Below, piece after piece: positions 17,221 to 26,153 of a stretch of DNA of 64,000 bases. The notes beneath the pieces are model-generated. The model saw only the letters and a program-made list of their open reading frames with translations, did not search any database and was not told the origin of the DNA. The stretch lies in contig JAFQAS010000065.1 of NCBI GenBank assembly GCA_017399915.1, positions 186,001 through 250,000 of the forward strand, written 5' to 3'. Made by a program: the position numbers and the translations under genes. This DNA is from Muribaculaceae bacterium. Its GTDB lineage: Bacteria; Bacteroidota; Bacteroidia; Bacteroidales; Muribaculaceae. Within the stretch, counting starts at the first letter, position 1, and every line of letters starts with the position of its first letter.

Positions 17221-18027
17221 TTATTTTTTCCGGAAAGCAACAACAATCCTTCCTGCAATAAAGCTTAATGAAAACAGCACTACAATAACGGCCGCGCAAG
17301 GCACATTGATAATCGCTGAAATAAATAACCCCGCCACTCCACACACTATAGAGATTATCATCGAGAATATTACCATTGTTTTAAATCGGGGAGCAAACAT
17401 TTCGGCTATCATCTGAGGCAAAGTGAGCATCGACATCAAGAGCATTATCCCCACCAATTTAATAGTTAAGACTATACATACTGCCACCATTGCAGTCATT
17501 ATATATGAAATAACCCTAACCGGCAGTTGTGAAACGCGTGCAAAATCACGATCAAAAGCACAAGCTATGATTTTGTCGTAAAATATCACAAAAAACAACG
17601 CTAATATTATTGTATATATGGCAAATGCCCATAAATCGGAGTGTGAGATTGTCAAAATATTACCAAACAAAAATGCGTTGAGCTCGGGGACATATCCGGG
17701 AGTCAAGAATATAAACAACACCCCTATAGCCATTCCTAATGCCCACACCACCGCAGTCGCCGAGTCCTCTCGCACACGATAGCGTTCCGAAAGCCACTCC
17801 ACTCCCGCCGATGCACCTATGGCAAATACCGATGCCATAAGAATAGGGCTCACACCAAGAAAATAGCCCAACCCCAATCCACCAAAACAGGCATGAGTAA
17901 TCCCTCCCGAAATTGACACCAATCGGCGGGTAACTATATATGTACCTATAAATGCAGCTGCCACACTTATTATAATAACACCAATAAGCGCATTAGTAAA
18001 GAAGGAATATTGCAATAAATCAATCAT
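17221..18027 (-). CDS. znuB: Metal (zinc/manganese) ABC transporter permease
   Basis: A polytopic membrane protein of 268 residues with about eight hydrophobic segments. RRLVSISGGITHACFGGLGLGYF and the later MLTLPQMIAEMF are hallmarks of the ABC-3 permease family that moves Zn2+ or Mn2+. The frame is open to 18054, but the start at 18027 (MIDLLQYSFFTNALIG) matches how family members begin, so it is preferred. No ABC ATPase or binding protein is adjacent; they must be encoded elsewhere. It is last in the minus-strand run patB, aroA, small membrane protein. The gene symbol is a family-level assignment. Confidence 0.8.
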   Translation of the reverse strand: MIDLLQYSFFTNALIGVIIISVAAAFIGTYIVTRRLVSISGGITHACFGGLGLGYFLGVSPILMASVFAIGASAGVEWLSERYRVREDSATAVVWALGMAIGVLFIFLTPGYVPELNAFLFGNILTISHSDLWAFAIYTIILALFFVIFYDKIIACAFDRDFARVSQLPVRVISYIMTAMVAVCIVLTIKLVGIMLLMSMLTLPQMIAEMFAPRFKTMVIFSMIISIVCGVAGLFISAIINVPCAAVIVVLFSLSFIAGRIVVAFRKK

Positions 18028-18056
18028 TTTATACACATTATTATATAATAACAAAT

Positions 18057-18473
18057 CTATTGTTGCTTTTGTCGAGCTTCAGCCACAATCATCAGCAATT
18101 CCTCTCTCACCTCATATGGCAGATTAATGCCTCGCAACTGAATGCTCCGCCCCCACCCGGCAATATCTTGTGGCAATAGAGTGAGCAACACATCACGAAA
18201 TTGGTCAATCTCTTCCGATGTATAATCATCGGGCTCGCGACCTTTAAATGCATCGAGTTCCTCGTCATCGTAATACTCTATTTCAGTACTCACTCCTGCC
18301 AATAAGGAATCTTTTTCACAAGTGATATGCATTCCACAACACTCGGGCGACTCATTCGACTCAGTTTGAGCCTCTTCGCCATTTGGCGCGTTCTTCTCGG
18401 TTAAAATATGATGCAAATAAAGCACCGCACCCACCGCAACAATCGCACCCAATATAATTAAAGCCACTATCAT
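18057..18473 (-). CDS. Small membrane-anchored protein of unknown function
   Basis: This 138-residue protein has one N-terminal membrane segment (residues 1-23, IVALIILGAIVAVGAVLYL), a short linker, a CCGMHITCEKDSL segment with three cysteines, an acidic stretch YYDDEELDAF, and a C-terminal helical region DQFRDVLLTLLPQDIAGW to the end. Its start overlaps the aroA stop by 4 bp (ATGA), so translation is probably coupled to aroA. I do not recognise the family with confidence. The cluster of cysteines could bind metal, and the gene lies directly upstream of a metal permease, but no function is claimed. Confidence 0.7.
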   Translation of the reverse strand: MIVALIILGAIVAVGAVLYLHHILTEKNAPNGEEAQTESNESPECCGMHITCEKDSLLAGVSTEIEYYDDEELDAFKGREPDDYTSEEIDQFRDVLLTLLPQDIAGWGRSIQLRGINLPYEVREELLMIVAEARQKQQ

Positions 18474-19729
18474 TCTTCAGAGGAGCATTCTTCAACCGGA
18501 ATACTTGCATCAACAAGTTCAAAACCGGCTTCAATGAGGTGATCCCAATATTGCGGATAAGATTTTGCCACCACTTCAACATCTTTGATTATCAATCCCG
18601 GCATATAAAGCGCAGCCGGAGCAAATGCCATTGCCATGCGATGGTCATCATAGGTGCATATTTGCGGCATTTCAAAGATGGGGTGTTGCGCCCCTTCCCA
18701 TATGAGTTGAGAATCTTGTTCTATCTCAATATCAAAAGAAAGTTTCGACAATTCGTTTTGCAATGCGATAAGACGGTCAGTTTCCTTGATTTTAAGCGTA
18801 GCCAATCCGGTCAATCGGAATGGGATTCGCAACATACAACATGTCACAGCTATAGTTTGTGCAATATCAGGCTGTTCGCTTAGGTCAAGCTCCACTCTCG
18901 ACATTTGCTCGGGAGAAGGCATTAATGATAATCCATTATCATCGAATTCAGAATCAACGCCCAATTTAGCAAAGAATTCAACCAAACGACTATCGCCTTG
19001 GATACTTTTTTTATTTAATCCGTTTAATGCCACACACCCGGCCGAAAGAGCCGAAATCTCATACCAATACGATGCCGCACTCCAATCGGCCTCAACATCA
19101 TAGTCAATAGCCTTATAGCTACTATTTGGCACCGTAATCACATTGCAATCAAAATCGCATTCCACGCCCCAATCTTTCATCATCGAGAGTGTCATCAATA
19201 TATACGGACGTGAGGTAATCTCACCCTCCAAAGTCAGCGTAAGCCCTTGAGTCATAAGAGGAGCCACCATGAGTAATGCCGACACATATTGAGAACTTAT
19301 CGATGCAGGAAGCGACACCGTTCCACCTTCAAGAGCGCAACCTTCGATGCGCAAAGGGGGATAGCCTTCTTCGCCAAGATACTCTATTTTTGCGCCACAC
19401 ATCTTCAACGCATCAACCAAAGCCTTTATAGGGCGTTGACGCATGCGAGATGAGCCATCAAGCTCCACTACCGCACCAGGCTTAGAAGCATAAAAAGCAG
19501 TCAAAAATCGCATTGCAGTGCCGGCTGCACCAACATTCACTTTCTCAGCCGAGCCACTTAGCGCCTCAACCATAGCATCAGTATCATTGCATTGCGCCAC
19601 ATTTTTCAACGGCACGGCATTTGGCGTCAACGCATTTATAATCAATGCCCTATTACTTATGCTTTTTGAAAGAGGGAGAGCGATTGCAACATCAACCATC
19701 TCCTCGGGTGGATATATGCGATAATCCAT
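18470..19729 (-). CDS. aroA: 3-phosphoshikimate 1-carboxyvinyltransferase (EPSP synthase)
   Basis: The 419-residue protein carries EPSP synthase motifs: LPLSKSISNRALI with the substrate lysine near residue 21, NVGAAGTAMRFLTAF, SSRMRQRPIKALVDAL, SSQYVSALL, LKIKETDRL and DDHRMAMAF. It joins shikimate-3-phosphate and phosphoenolpyruvate in the sixth step of chorismate synthesis. Two alpha/beta lobes are expected, and the length is close to the usual 420-440. It lies 8 bp after the patB-like gene and overlaps the next gene by 4 bp, so it sits within one transcription unit. Confidence 0.93.
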   Translation of the reverse strand: MDYRIYPPEEMVDVAIALPLSKSISNRALIINALTPNAVPLKNVAQCNDTDAMVEALSGSAEKVNVGAAGTAMRFLTAFYASKPGAVVELDGSSRMRQRPIKALVDALKMCGAKIEYLGEEGYPPLRIEGCALEGGTVSLPASISSQYVSALLMVAPLMTQGLTLTLEGEITSRPYILMTLSMMKDWGVECDFDCNVITVPNSSYKAIDYDVEADWSAASYWYEISALSAGCVALNGLNKKSIQGDSRLVEFFAKLGVDSEFDDNGLSLMPSPEQMSRVELDLSEQPDIAQTIAVTCCMLRIPFRLTGLATLKIKETDRLIALQNELSKLSFDIEIEQDSQLIWEGAQHPIFEMPQICTYDDHRMAMAFAPAALYMPGLIIKDVEVVAKSYPQYWDHLIEAGFELVDASIPVEECSSEE

Positions 19730-19737
19730 TATTTATA

Positions 19738-20919
19738 TTACTTTAACGTATTTACTGCATCAGCAAGATGATCTAATGCCTCAAGAATAACCTTTCGAGG
19801 TGAGCCGACATTTAATCTCATAAAACCTTCTCCCTCTTTACCAAACATTGTTCCATCATTTAGAGCCAAATGAGCCTTCTTGACAAACAATTCAACAAGT
19901 TGAGGTTGAGTTAGGTTCAACTCTCGGCAATCAAGCCAAATCAAGAATGATGCTTGCGGACGCACCACTTTTATTTGAGGGATATGTTGAGCCACATAAT
20001 CCTCTACCATCGCGATACTTCCCTCGATATAATCTATCATTTGGTTTAGCCACTCTCCGCCATGAGTATAAGCCACTTCGGCTCCTAATGTAGCAAACAT
20101 TGTGGGCGAGCTAAACTCATTTGTACTCATCCAATTATAGAATGGTTCTCTCAGTTTTTTATCCTTAATAACCATCCATGAGCTGACCAAACCGGGGATA
20201 TTAAATGTTTTAGATGGCGCGCCGAGTGTAATAGCCACCGCTTCGGCATCTTCACCCACCGACACAAATGGGATATGAGGTTTGCCATACAACATCAAAT
20301 CGCCATGAATTTCATCAGAAACCACAATCACGCCATTTTCACGGCAAATCTTTGCCACTTGACGCATCACATCGGCAGTCCATTGTATTCCTACGGGATT
20401 ATGAGGATTGCACAATATCATCATTTTAGGGCGCTCTGTTTCAACAACTTCGCGAAAATGTTCCAAATCCATTTCATAGCCGTCGGCAGTAGGTTTCAAC
20501 GGGTTATTAACCACCACTCTTTCATTGCCCTCAATAACCATTTTGAAAGGGTGATATACCGGTTGTTGAATCAATACTTTATCACCGCGATTTGTAAAAT
20601 AATTGATAGCATAAGCCACACCTCGCACCACACCGGGCACAAAAGCCAATTCTTCGCGTGCAATGTCGAAATTGTGTCGATTTTTTTGCCAATCAATTAT
20701 TGATTGCCAATAGCTATCGGGAGTTGAAGAATATCCATATACCGGATGTTCCACTCTATGCATCAATGCCTCTGTAATGTCGGGACACACAGCAAAGTCC
20801 AAATCGGCCACCCACAATGGAGTAAGCCCTGAAGTTCCAAATAATGATTGTAACGCATCGCATTTCAAGGCACAAGTTGCACTGCGATCAATTACTTGAT
20901 CAAAATCATACTTTTTCAT
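19738..20919 (-). CDS. patB: PatB/MalY-type PLP-dependent aminotransferase or cystathionine beta-lyase
   Basis: The 393-residue fold-type I PLP enzyme starts with YDFDQVIDRSATCALKCD, has PLWVADLDFAVCPDI near residue 34, CNPHNPVGIQWT, VVSDEIHGDLM and the PLP-lysine motif APSKTFNIPGL. These, especially the WVADLDF and SDEIHGDL motifs, are typical of the PatB/MalY subgroup, many of which cleave the C-S bond of cystathionine. Aminotransferase activity is the alternative. It is the first gene of the minus-strand run and has a -7 box at 20987. Confidence 0.83.
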   Translation of the reverse strand: MKKYDFDQVIDRSATCALKCDALQSLFGTSGLTPLWVADLDFAVCPDITEALMHRVEHPVYGYSSTPDSYWQSIIDWQKNRHNFDIAREELAFVPGVVRGVAYAINYFTNRGDKVLIQQPVYHPFKMVIEGNERVVVNNPLKPTADGYEMDLEHFREVVETERPKMMILCNPHNPVGIQWTADVMRQVAKICRENGVIVVSDEIHGDLMLYGKPHIPFVSVGEDAEAVAITLGAPSKTFNIPGLVSSWMVIKDKKLREPFYNWMSTNEFSSPTMFATLGAEVAYTHGGEWLNQMIDYIEGSIAMVEDYVAQHIPQIKVVRPQASFLIWLDCRELNLTQPQLVELFVKKAHLALNDGTMFGKEGEGFMRLNVGSPRKVILEALDHLADAVNTLK

Positions 20920-20986
20920 TGGTCAATATGAGGTTATTTCAATGTTAAATTTGAGGGTTGAGAGTTATTCTCAATAAAATTTTCTA

Positions 20987-20994
20987 CAAAAGTA
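20987..20994 (-). promoter_or_regulatory. -7 box (TACTTTTG) for the patB-aroA run
   Basis: The complement of 20987-20994 reads TACTTTTG, matching TAnnTTTG, about 68 bp upstream of the patB start, in the divergent region shared with rel. Confidence 0.55.
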
Positions 20995-21027
20995 ATATTT
21001 TTTTGTGATTGTTCCGTGTTTTTTCCG

Positions 21028-21035
21028 TATGTTTG
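21028..21035 (+). promoter_or_regulatory. -7 box (TATGTTTG) for the rel to birA transcription unit
   Basis: TATGTTTG matches TAnnTTTG; a TTTG at 21002-21005 lies 22 bp upstream as a candidate -33 box. The rel start follows at 21092. No further TAnnTTTG promoter was obvious until after birA. Confidence 0.55.
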
Positions 21036-21091
21036 TATATTGAAATTACGGCAACTCAATCTATAAAGCAATCTTTATTATAAAAAACATC

Positions 21092-23314
21092 ATGGAGCAA
21101 CAAAAAACAAACAATATGGCAGATGAGGCAATGATTGACGCAGCATTTCAAGATATGCTCAGTTGTTACCTCGCGAGTAACCACCGCAAAAAGGTGGAGA
21201 TAATCACTCGTGCCTATAATTTTGCAAAAGAAGCTCACAAAGGCGCACGACGCCGTTCGGGAGAGCCCTACATTCTCCACCCCATTGCTGTGGCTAAGAT
21301 TGCCAACCACGAAATAGGATTAGGCTCAACCTCTATTTGCGCTGCATTGCTCCACGATGTAATTGAGGACACCGAGTATACTGCCGAAGATATTGAGCAG
21401 CATTTTGGCAAAAAAATAGCCCAAATAGTTGTGGGACTCACCAAAATCTCCGGGGGGATTTTTGGTGACAAAGCATCAGCTCAAGCCGAAAACTTCAGAA
21501 AGCTATTGCTCACGATGTCGGAAGATATCCGTGTTGTGTTGCTAAAAATGGCCGACCGTCTTCACAATATGCGCACCCTTGGGTCGATGGCTCCCAATAA
21601 GCAATATAAAATTGCAGGTGAAACACTTTATATCTACGCGCCATTGGCTCATCGACTCGGACTTTTCGCCATTAAAACCGAGCTCGAAGACCTTAGCTTC
21701 AAATATGAGCACCCAGCTGCATACCAACGCATTAGCGACCAAATAAGAGAATCGGAGCTACATCGCACTGAGATTTACCAAGAATTCTCTACTCCCATCA
21801 AAGCCAAACTAAAAGAATTAGGACTTAAATACGAAGCAAAAGCCCGTATGAAATCGGTATATTCGATTTGGAATAAGATGGAGAAAAAGCATGTGCCATT
21901 TGAGGAAATTTACGATATTTATGCGATGCGCATAATATTTGAATGCGACGATCCTTCTCAAGAAAAAGTCACTTGTTGGAATATATATTCGATAATCACC
22001 GACTTATACAAGCTCCACCCCGACCGCACCCGCGATTGGATTAGCACCCCTAAAGCCAATGGATATCAAGCCCTACACCTCACCGTAATGGGGCCTGATG
22101 GCAACTGGATTGAGGTGCAGATACGCAGTCGGCGCATGGACGAAATTGCCGAGAAAGGATTTGCCGCTCACTGGAAATATAAAATTGGAGAGGGCGAAGA
22201 GGAATCGGAACTCAATGTATGGCTACGCACCATCAAAGACATTCTCGACAACCCCGAGCCAAGTGCGATAGACTTCCTCGACACTCTTAAGCTAAACCTA
22301 TTTGCCTCAGAGATTGTTGTATTTACCCCGAAGGGAGAATTAATCACTTTGCCCAACAACTCAACCGTGCTCGACGTGGCATTTGAACTTCATACTCAAT
22401 TAGGGCTTCATTGTATAGCCGGAAAAGTAAACCACAAATTGGTTCCACTATCACATAGGTTGAAGAGTGGCGACCAAGTTGAAGTGCTCACATCGCAATC
22501 TCAAAAACCTCGCGCCGAATGGATTAATTTCCTTGCAACCGCTAAAGCTAAAAGCCGACTACGCACGGCGTTACGCAAAGAGCAACAACCAATTATCGAA
22601 CAAGGAAAAGAAATATTTAAACAATTCATTTCCGACAATAACCTAAAAGACAACAACGAACTCGTAACAAAAATATTAGGAGCTCTACATTTAGCCAATC
22701 GCGAAGAATTATACTCCGCATTAGGCAGCAATGATATCACTCTCGATAGCAATCTTCTAAAAAGCATTACCAAGCAAGAATCACAATCAATTCTTTCAAA
22801 AATCTTCCGTCGAAAACCATCTAAAAAAGAGTCTGTCAAGGAGGAAAAGAAAGAGCAAATCAGCACTTCCGACACTTATATTCTCAAATATGACGAAAAA
22901 GGGTCGAACTTTAAGATTGCCGATTGCTGTTGTCCAATCCCCGGCGACAATGTGATGGGATTTATCGATGAAAACAACGAAGTGGTGGTGCATGCCCTCA
23001 ACTGCCCGCGAGCCTTGGTGTTAAAAGCAAGCTATGGGCCTCGCATTGTATCAACAAAATGGGCTGTTGAAACGGGTAAATTCCTTGCGACAATACACAT
23101 TGAAGGGCTCGACCGATTTGGAATCCTTCAAGAACTTATACATATGATTTCCACCAACCTATCAATCGATATTCGCAAACTCAACATTGAAGCTAAAGAC
23201 GAGGTGTTTAGTTGTGATTTATCGGTATTGGTCGAAGACTCAAACGTGGTTACCGACCTCTGCAACAAGGTTAAGAAAATCAATGGAGTAAAACAATCAA
23301 CACGCATACATTAA
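21092..23314 (+). CDS. rel: Bifunctional (p)ppGpp synthetase/hydrolase (RelA/SpoT family)
   Basis: The 740-residue protein has the full long-RSH layout: an HD hydrolase domain with His63, His88-Asp89 and Glu92-Asp93 (LLHDVIEDTEY), a nucleotidyltransferase domain (YDIYAMRIIFE; TPKANGYQALHLTV; EVQIRSRRMDEIAEKGFAAH), a TGS domain (VFTPKGELITLPNNSTVLDV at about 410) and a C-terminal ACT domain (IHIEGLDRFGILQELIHMI). With the HD residues intact it should both make and degrade the alarmone. It heads a seven-gene run with gaps of 4 to 24 bp that includes porW and porX. Confidence 0.93.
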   Translation: MEQQKTNNMADEAMIDAAFQDMLSCYLASNHRKKVEIITRAYNFAKEAHKGARRRSGEPYILHPIAVAKIANHEIGLGSTSICAALLHDVIEDTEYTAEDIEQHFGKKIAQIVVGLTKISGGIFGDKASAQAENFRKLLLTMSEDIRVVLLKMADRLHNMRTLGSMAPNKQYKIAGETLYIYAPLAHRLGLFAIKTELEDLSFKYEHPAAYQRISDQIRESELHRTEIYQEFSTPIKAKLKELGLKYEAKARMKSVYSIWNKMEKKHVPFEEIYDIYAMRIIFECDDPSQEKVTCWNIYSIITDLYKLHPDRTRDWISTPKANGYQALHLTVMGPDGNWIEVQIRSRRMDEIAEKGFAAHWKYKIGEGEEESELNVWLRTIKDILDNPEPSAIDFLDTLKLNLFASEIVVFTPKGELITLPNNSTVLDVAFELHTQLGLHCIAGKVNHKLVPLSHRLKSGDQVEVLTSQSQKPRAEWINFLATAKAKSRLRTALRKEQQPIIEQGKEIFKQFISDNNLKDNNELVTKILGALHLANREELYSALGSNDITLDSNLLKSITKQESQSILSKIFRRKPSKKESVKEEKKEQISTSDTYILKYDEKGSNFKIADCCCPIPGDNVMGFIDENNEVVVHALNCPRALVLKASYGPRIVSTKWAVETGKFLATIHIEGLDRFGILQELIHMISTNLSIDIRKLNIEAKDEVFSCDLSVLVEDSNVVTDLCNKVKKINGVKQSTRIH

Positions 23315-23325
23315 AAAACTACGAT

Positions 23326-25377
23326 ATGAATTTTGACCCCAAAAAGATAACAACCCACATTATTTGGCTAATTGTATCAATAGCCTTAATAGTGTATTTC
23401 CTTCCACAAAAGAAAGACCAAACTCTTAGTTTTGAAGAAAACCGACCATGGGACCACAAAGAGTTGATTGCTCCGTTTGAAATTTACATCTATCCCGATA
23501 CCGCAAGTGTGACCGACTCGCTCGAAAAAGCATTCATTCCATTTGCCGAACGTAACAACTCCGTCTGCGACAGCATTTTATCGGTAGTAAACAACGCCAA
23601 CTACATTATAGGACAACGAATCACCCCTATACTACAATCTCAATACGGCACCGGCGTTATCGACATGGAGTCTTATTCGCTAATCGAAAACGGCAAACTC
23701 CCATCAATAAGAATCCTCGAAGGGAAATTCCTTAACAAAATGAGCACCGACAACCTTGTGTCGCCTCTAAAATTATACTTGATGATTGACTCAGTGGTGC
23801 AAGACTCTACCTCTCGAAAAATTCTAAAAGATTTAAATATCCAAGACCTTCTTGTTCCAAACATCGTCGTAAATAAAGAGAAGTCAAAATTGGCTTATGA
23901 AGAAGAACTTGCCCGTGCTACCGCTCCCATTGGCATCATTATGCAAAACGAGCGCATCATCGACCGAGGACAAAAGGTAACACCCGAGTTATATCGCATA
24001 CTCAACACCTATCAAGAAACTCTAAAGAAACAGGCTCCCGACTCAAATCGCACCAAATGGATGCACATATTGGGGCAAACTCTATTTGTAACGATTCTCA
24101 TTGTGGTGTTGTATTTATATCTACACACTTTCTGCACCGACATAATCTACACAAAGCGGAATTTGCTATTTATACTCCTTTTAATAAGCTCATTTAGCAT
24201 TGTTGCATCATTTGCCTCAACCCTGTTTGGCAACGGCATATATTTAGTTCCTTTTGTGATTATCCCTATAGTGATATTGGTATTCTTCGACCCTCGCACG
24301 GCCATATTCTGCCACATTATAGAGATATTAATTTGCTCATCATTCGCGCCCTTCCCTATTGAATTTATCGTGGTAGAATTCTGTGCCGGAGCTGTCGCTA
24401 TCTATTCACTCAAAGAGCTATCAAAACGTTCACAATTATTGCGTACTGCATTATTTGTGTTCTTTGCATATATCGTTTCATTTATTGCCGTTGAGATTTT
24501 GCTCAATAACACAATTTCCAACACCGCACAACGTGTGCTTGGCTTTATTGCCATCAATTCTGTTCTCACATCGTTTGCCTACATTCTTATGTTTGTAATC
24601 GAAAAGGCGTTTGGGCTCATTTCGGTGGTTACTCTTGTCGAACTTTCCGACATCAACAACCCATTATTACGCAAACTATCAGAGCAATGTCCCGGCACAT
24701 TCCAGCACTCTATGGCAGTGAGCAACTTGGCTGCCGACGCAGCAAGCCACATTAATGCCAATGTGCAACTTGTGCGAGCAGGAGCTTTATATCACGACAT
24801 TGGTAAAATAAATAATCCCGCATTCTTTACCGAAAACCAACGAGGCATCAACCCTCACGATGCTCTCGACCCCATCACAAGTGCCGAGATTGTAGTCAAC
24901 CATGTGAAAGATGGGATAAAACTTGCAACAAAAGCGAAACTCCCGGCTGTTATTCAAGACTTTATCAAGCAACATCATGGTTGCGGGAAAGCAAAATATT
25001 TCTACATCTCACAATGCCAAAAACACCCCGACGAGGTTGTTGATGAGACACCTTTTACTTATCCCGGCCCCAATCCTACAACAAAGGAAACATCATTACT
25101 GATGATGGCCGACTCAGTAGAAGCCGCATCTCGCTCGCTTAAAGATCATTCTCTCACATCAATAACCACGCTTGTGAATCGCATCATTGATTCACAAATC
25201 GACGATGGGTTACACAATGATTCGCCCATTTCATTCCGCGACATAAAGAATATCAAAGAGGCATTTATAAATAGTGTCGCAACAATGTATCATTCTCGAA
25301 TCATTTATCCCGACTCAAAAACAAGCAGCAACAATAATATTGATAACGATGAGCAACCGAGCATTCCCAATATTTAA
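23326..25377 (+). CDS. pgpH: 7TM-HD (PgpH-type) membrane phosphodiesterase, probably for c-di-AMP
   Basis: The 683-residue protein has an N-terminal membrane anchor, a periplasmic helical domain (about 35-250), about seven membrane segments (about 255-450), and a cytoplasmic HD domain with CPGTFQHSMAVSNLA, GALYHDIGKINNP and INPHDALDP. This is the 7TMR-HDED/HD architecture of PgpH, which hydrolyses cyclic di-AMP to pApA in Firmicutes; the same role here is inferred from architecture and the intact HD metal residues. It follows rel by 11 bp. Adjacency of an alarmone enzyme and a cyclic dinucleotide hydrolase suggests coordinated second-messenger control. Confidence 0.85.
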   Translation: MNFDPKKITTHIIWLIVSIALIVYFLPQKKDQTLSFEENRPWDHKELIAPFEIYIYPDTASVTDSLEKAFIPFAERNNSVCDSILSVVNNANYIIGQRITPILQSQYGTGVIDMESYSLIENGKLPSIRILEGKFLNKMSTDNLVSPLKLYLMIDSVVQDSTSRKILKDLNIQDLLVPNIVVNKEKSKLAYEEELARATAPIGIIMQNERIIDRGQKVTPELYRILNTYQETLKKQAPDSNRTKWMHILGQTLFVTILIVVLYLYLHTFCTDIIYTKRNLLFILLLISSFSIVASFASTLFGNGIYLVPFVIIPIVILVFFDPRTAIFCHIIEILICSSFAPFPIEFIVVEFCAGAVAIYSLKELSKRSQLLRTALFVFFAYIVSFIAVEILLNNTISNTAQRVLGFIAINSVLTSFAYILMFVIEKAFGLISVVTLVELSDINNPLLRKLSEQCPGTFQHSMAVSNLAADAASHINANVQLVRAGALYHDIGKINNPAFFTENQRGINPHDALDPITSAEIVVNHVKDGIKLATKAKLPAVIQDFIKQHHGCGKAKYFYISQCQKHPDEVVDETPFTYPGPNPTTKETSLLMMADSVEAASRSLKDHSLTSITTLVNRIIDSQIDDGLHNDSPISFRDIKNIKEAFINSVATMYHSRIIYPDSKTSSNNNIDNDEQPSIPNI

Positions 25378-25382
25378 TTAAG

Positions 25383-26135
25383 ATGTTAAGCAACGAGCAA
25401 CAATGCCGATATGAGCGACATATTTTAATGCCCGAAATTGGGGAAGAGTTACAATCCAAGCTCTTGCAAAGCAGTGTGCTTATCATTGGAGCCGGAGGGC
25501 TTGGCGCACCCATAGCCTACTATCTAACAGCTGCCGGAGTGGGACATATTGGCATCATTGACTCCGATGTTGTAGAACTATCCAATCTACAACGCCAAAT
25601 CATTCACAACGTAAATGATTTAGGACGGCAAAAAGTGGAATCGGCCAAAGAGAAACTTCAGTTACTCAATCCCGATACAAAAATCACCGCTTTTTGCGAC
25701 ACATTCAACCGCTCAAATGCAGCTAAAATTCTTGCCTCATTCGACTTCATTATTGACGCAACCGATAATTTCGATTCAAAGTTCCTCATCAACGACGAAT
25801 GCGTCAAAGCCAACAAAGCGTTTTCAATAGGTTCCATATTTCGCTTCCAAGGGCAAGTGCTCATCCATATTCCCGGCTCGGCGTGCTATCGCTGCATATT
25901 TGAATCGGTTCCCGACGGGAATATCCCCATTGGACCTTTAAGCCCTATCCCCGGCATTGTCGGTTCCATTCAAGCCACCGAAGCCATTAAATATTTAATA
26001 GGGAGTGACAACCTATTAATCAACACCTTACTCACTATTGATGCCGACTCGATGGAGTTCTCTAAAATAAAATTAACGCCTCGCAACAACTGCATATGCA
26101 CTATCAACACCCCTCAATGCAATAAAACCCATTGA
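25383..26135 (+). CDS. HesA/MoeB/ThiF-family adenylyltransferase
   Basis: The 250-residue protein starts with QQCRYERHILMPEIGEE and has the nucleotide loop IIGAGGLGAPIAYYL near residue 35, DSDVVELSNLQRQI, DATDNFDSKFLIND and CYRCIFESVP (zinc CxxC). E1-like enzymes of this family adenylate the C-terminal Gly of a small sulfur-carrier protein (ThiS, MoaD type). Where many relatives have a cysteine before GVLG-PG-IGS, this one reads NIPIGPLSPIPGIVGS without it, and the second zinc pair near the C-terminus is an irregular CxC. No sulfur carrier is nearby, so thiamin and molybdopterin roles cannot be told apart. Confidence 0.8.
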   Translation: MLSNEQQCRYERHILMPEIGEELQSKLLQSSVLIIGAGGLGAPIAYYLTAAGVGHIGIIDSDVVELSNLQRQIIHNVNDLGRQKVESAKEKLQLLNPDTKITAFCDTFNRSNAAKILASFDFIIDATDNFDSKFLINDECVKANKAFSIGSIFRFQGQVLIHIPGSACYRCIFESVPDGNIPIGPLSPIPGIVGSIQATEAIKYLIGSDNLLINTLLTIDADSMEFSKIKLTPRNNCICTINTPQCNKTH

Positions 26136-26153
26136 TTTGCCGTTAAATTATAG

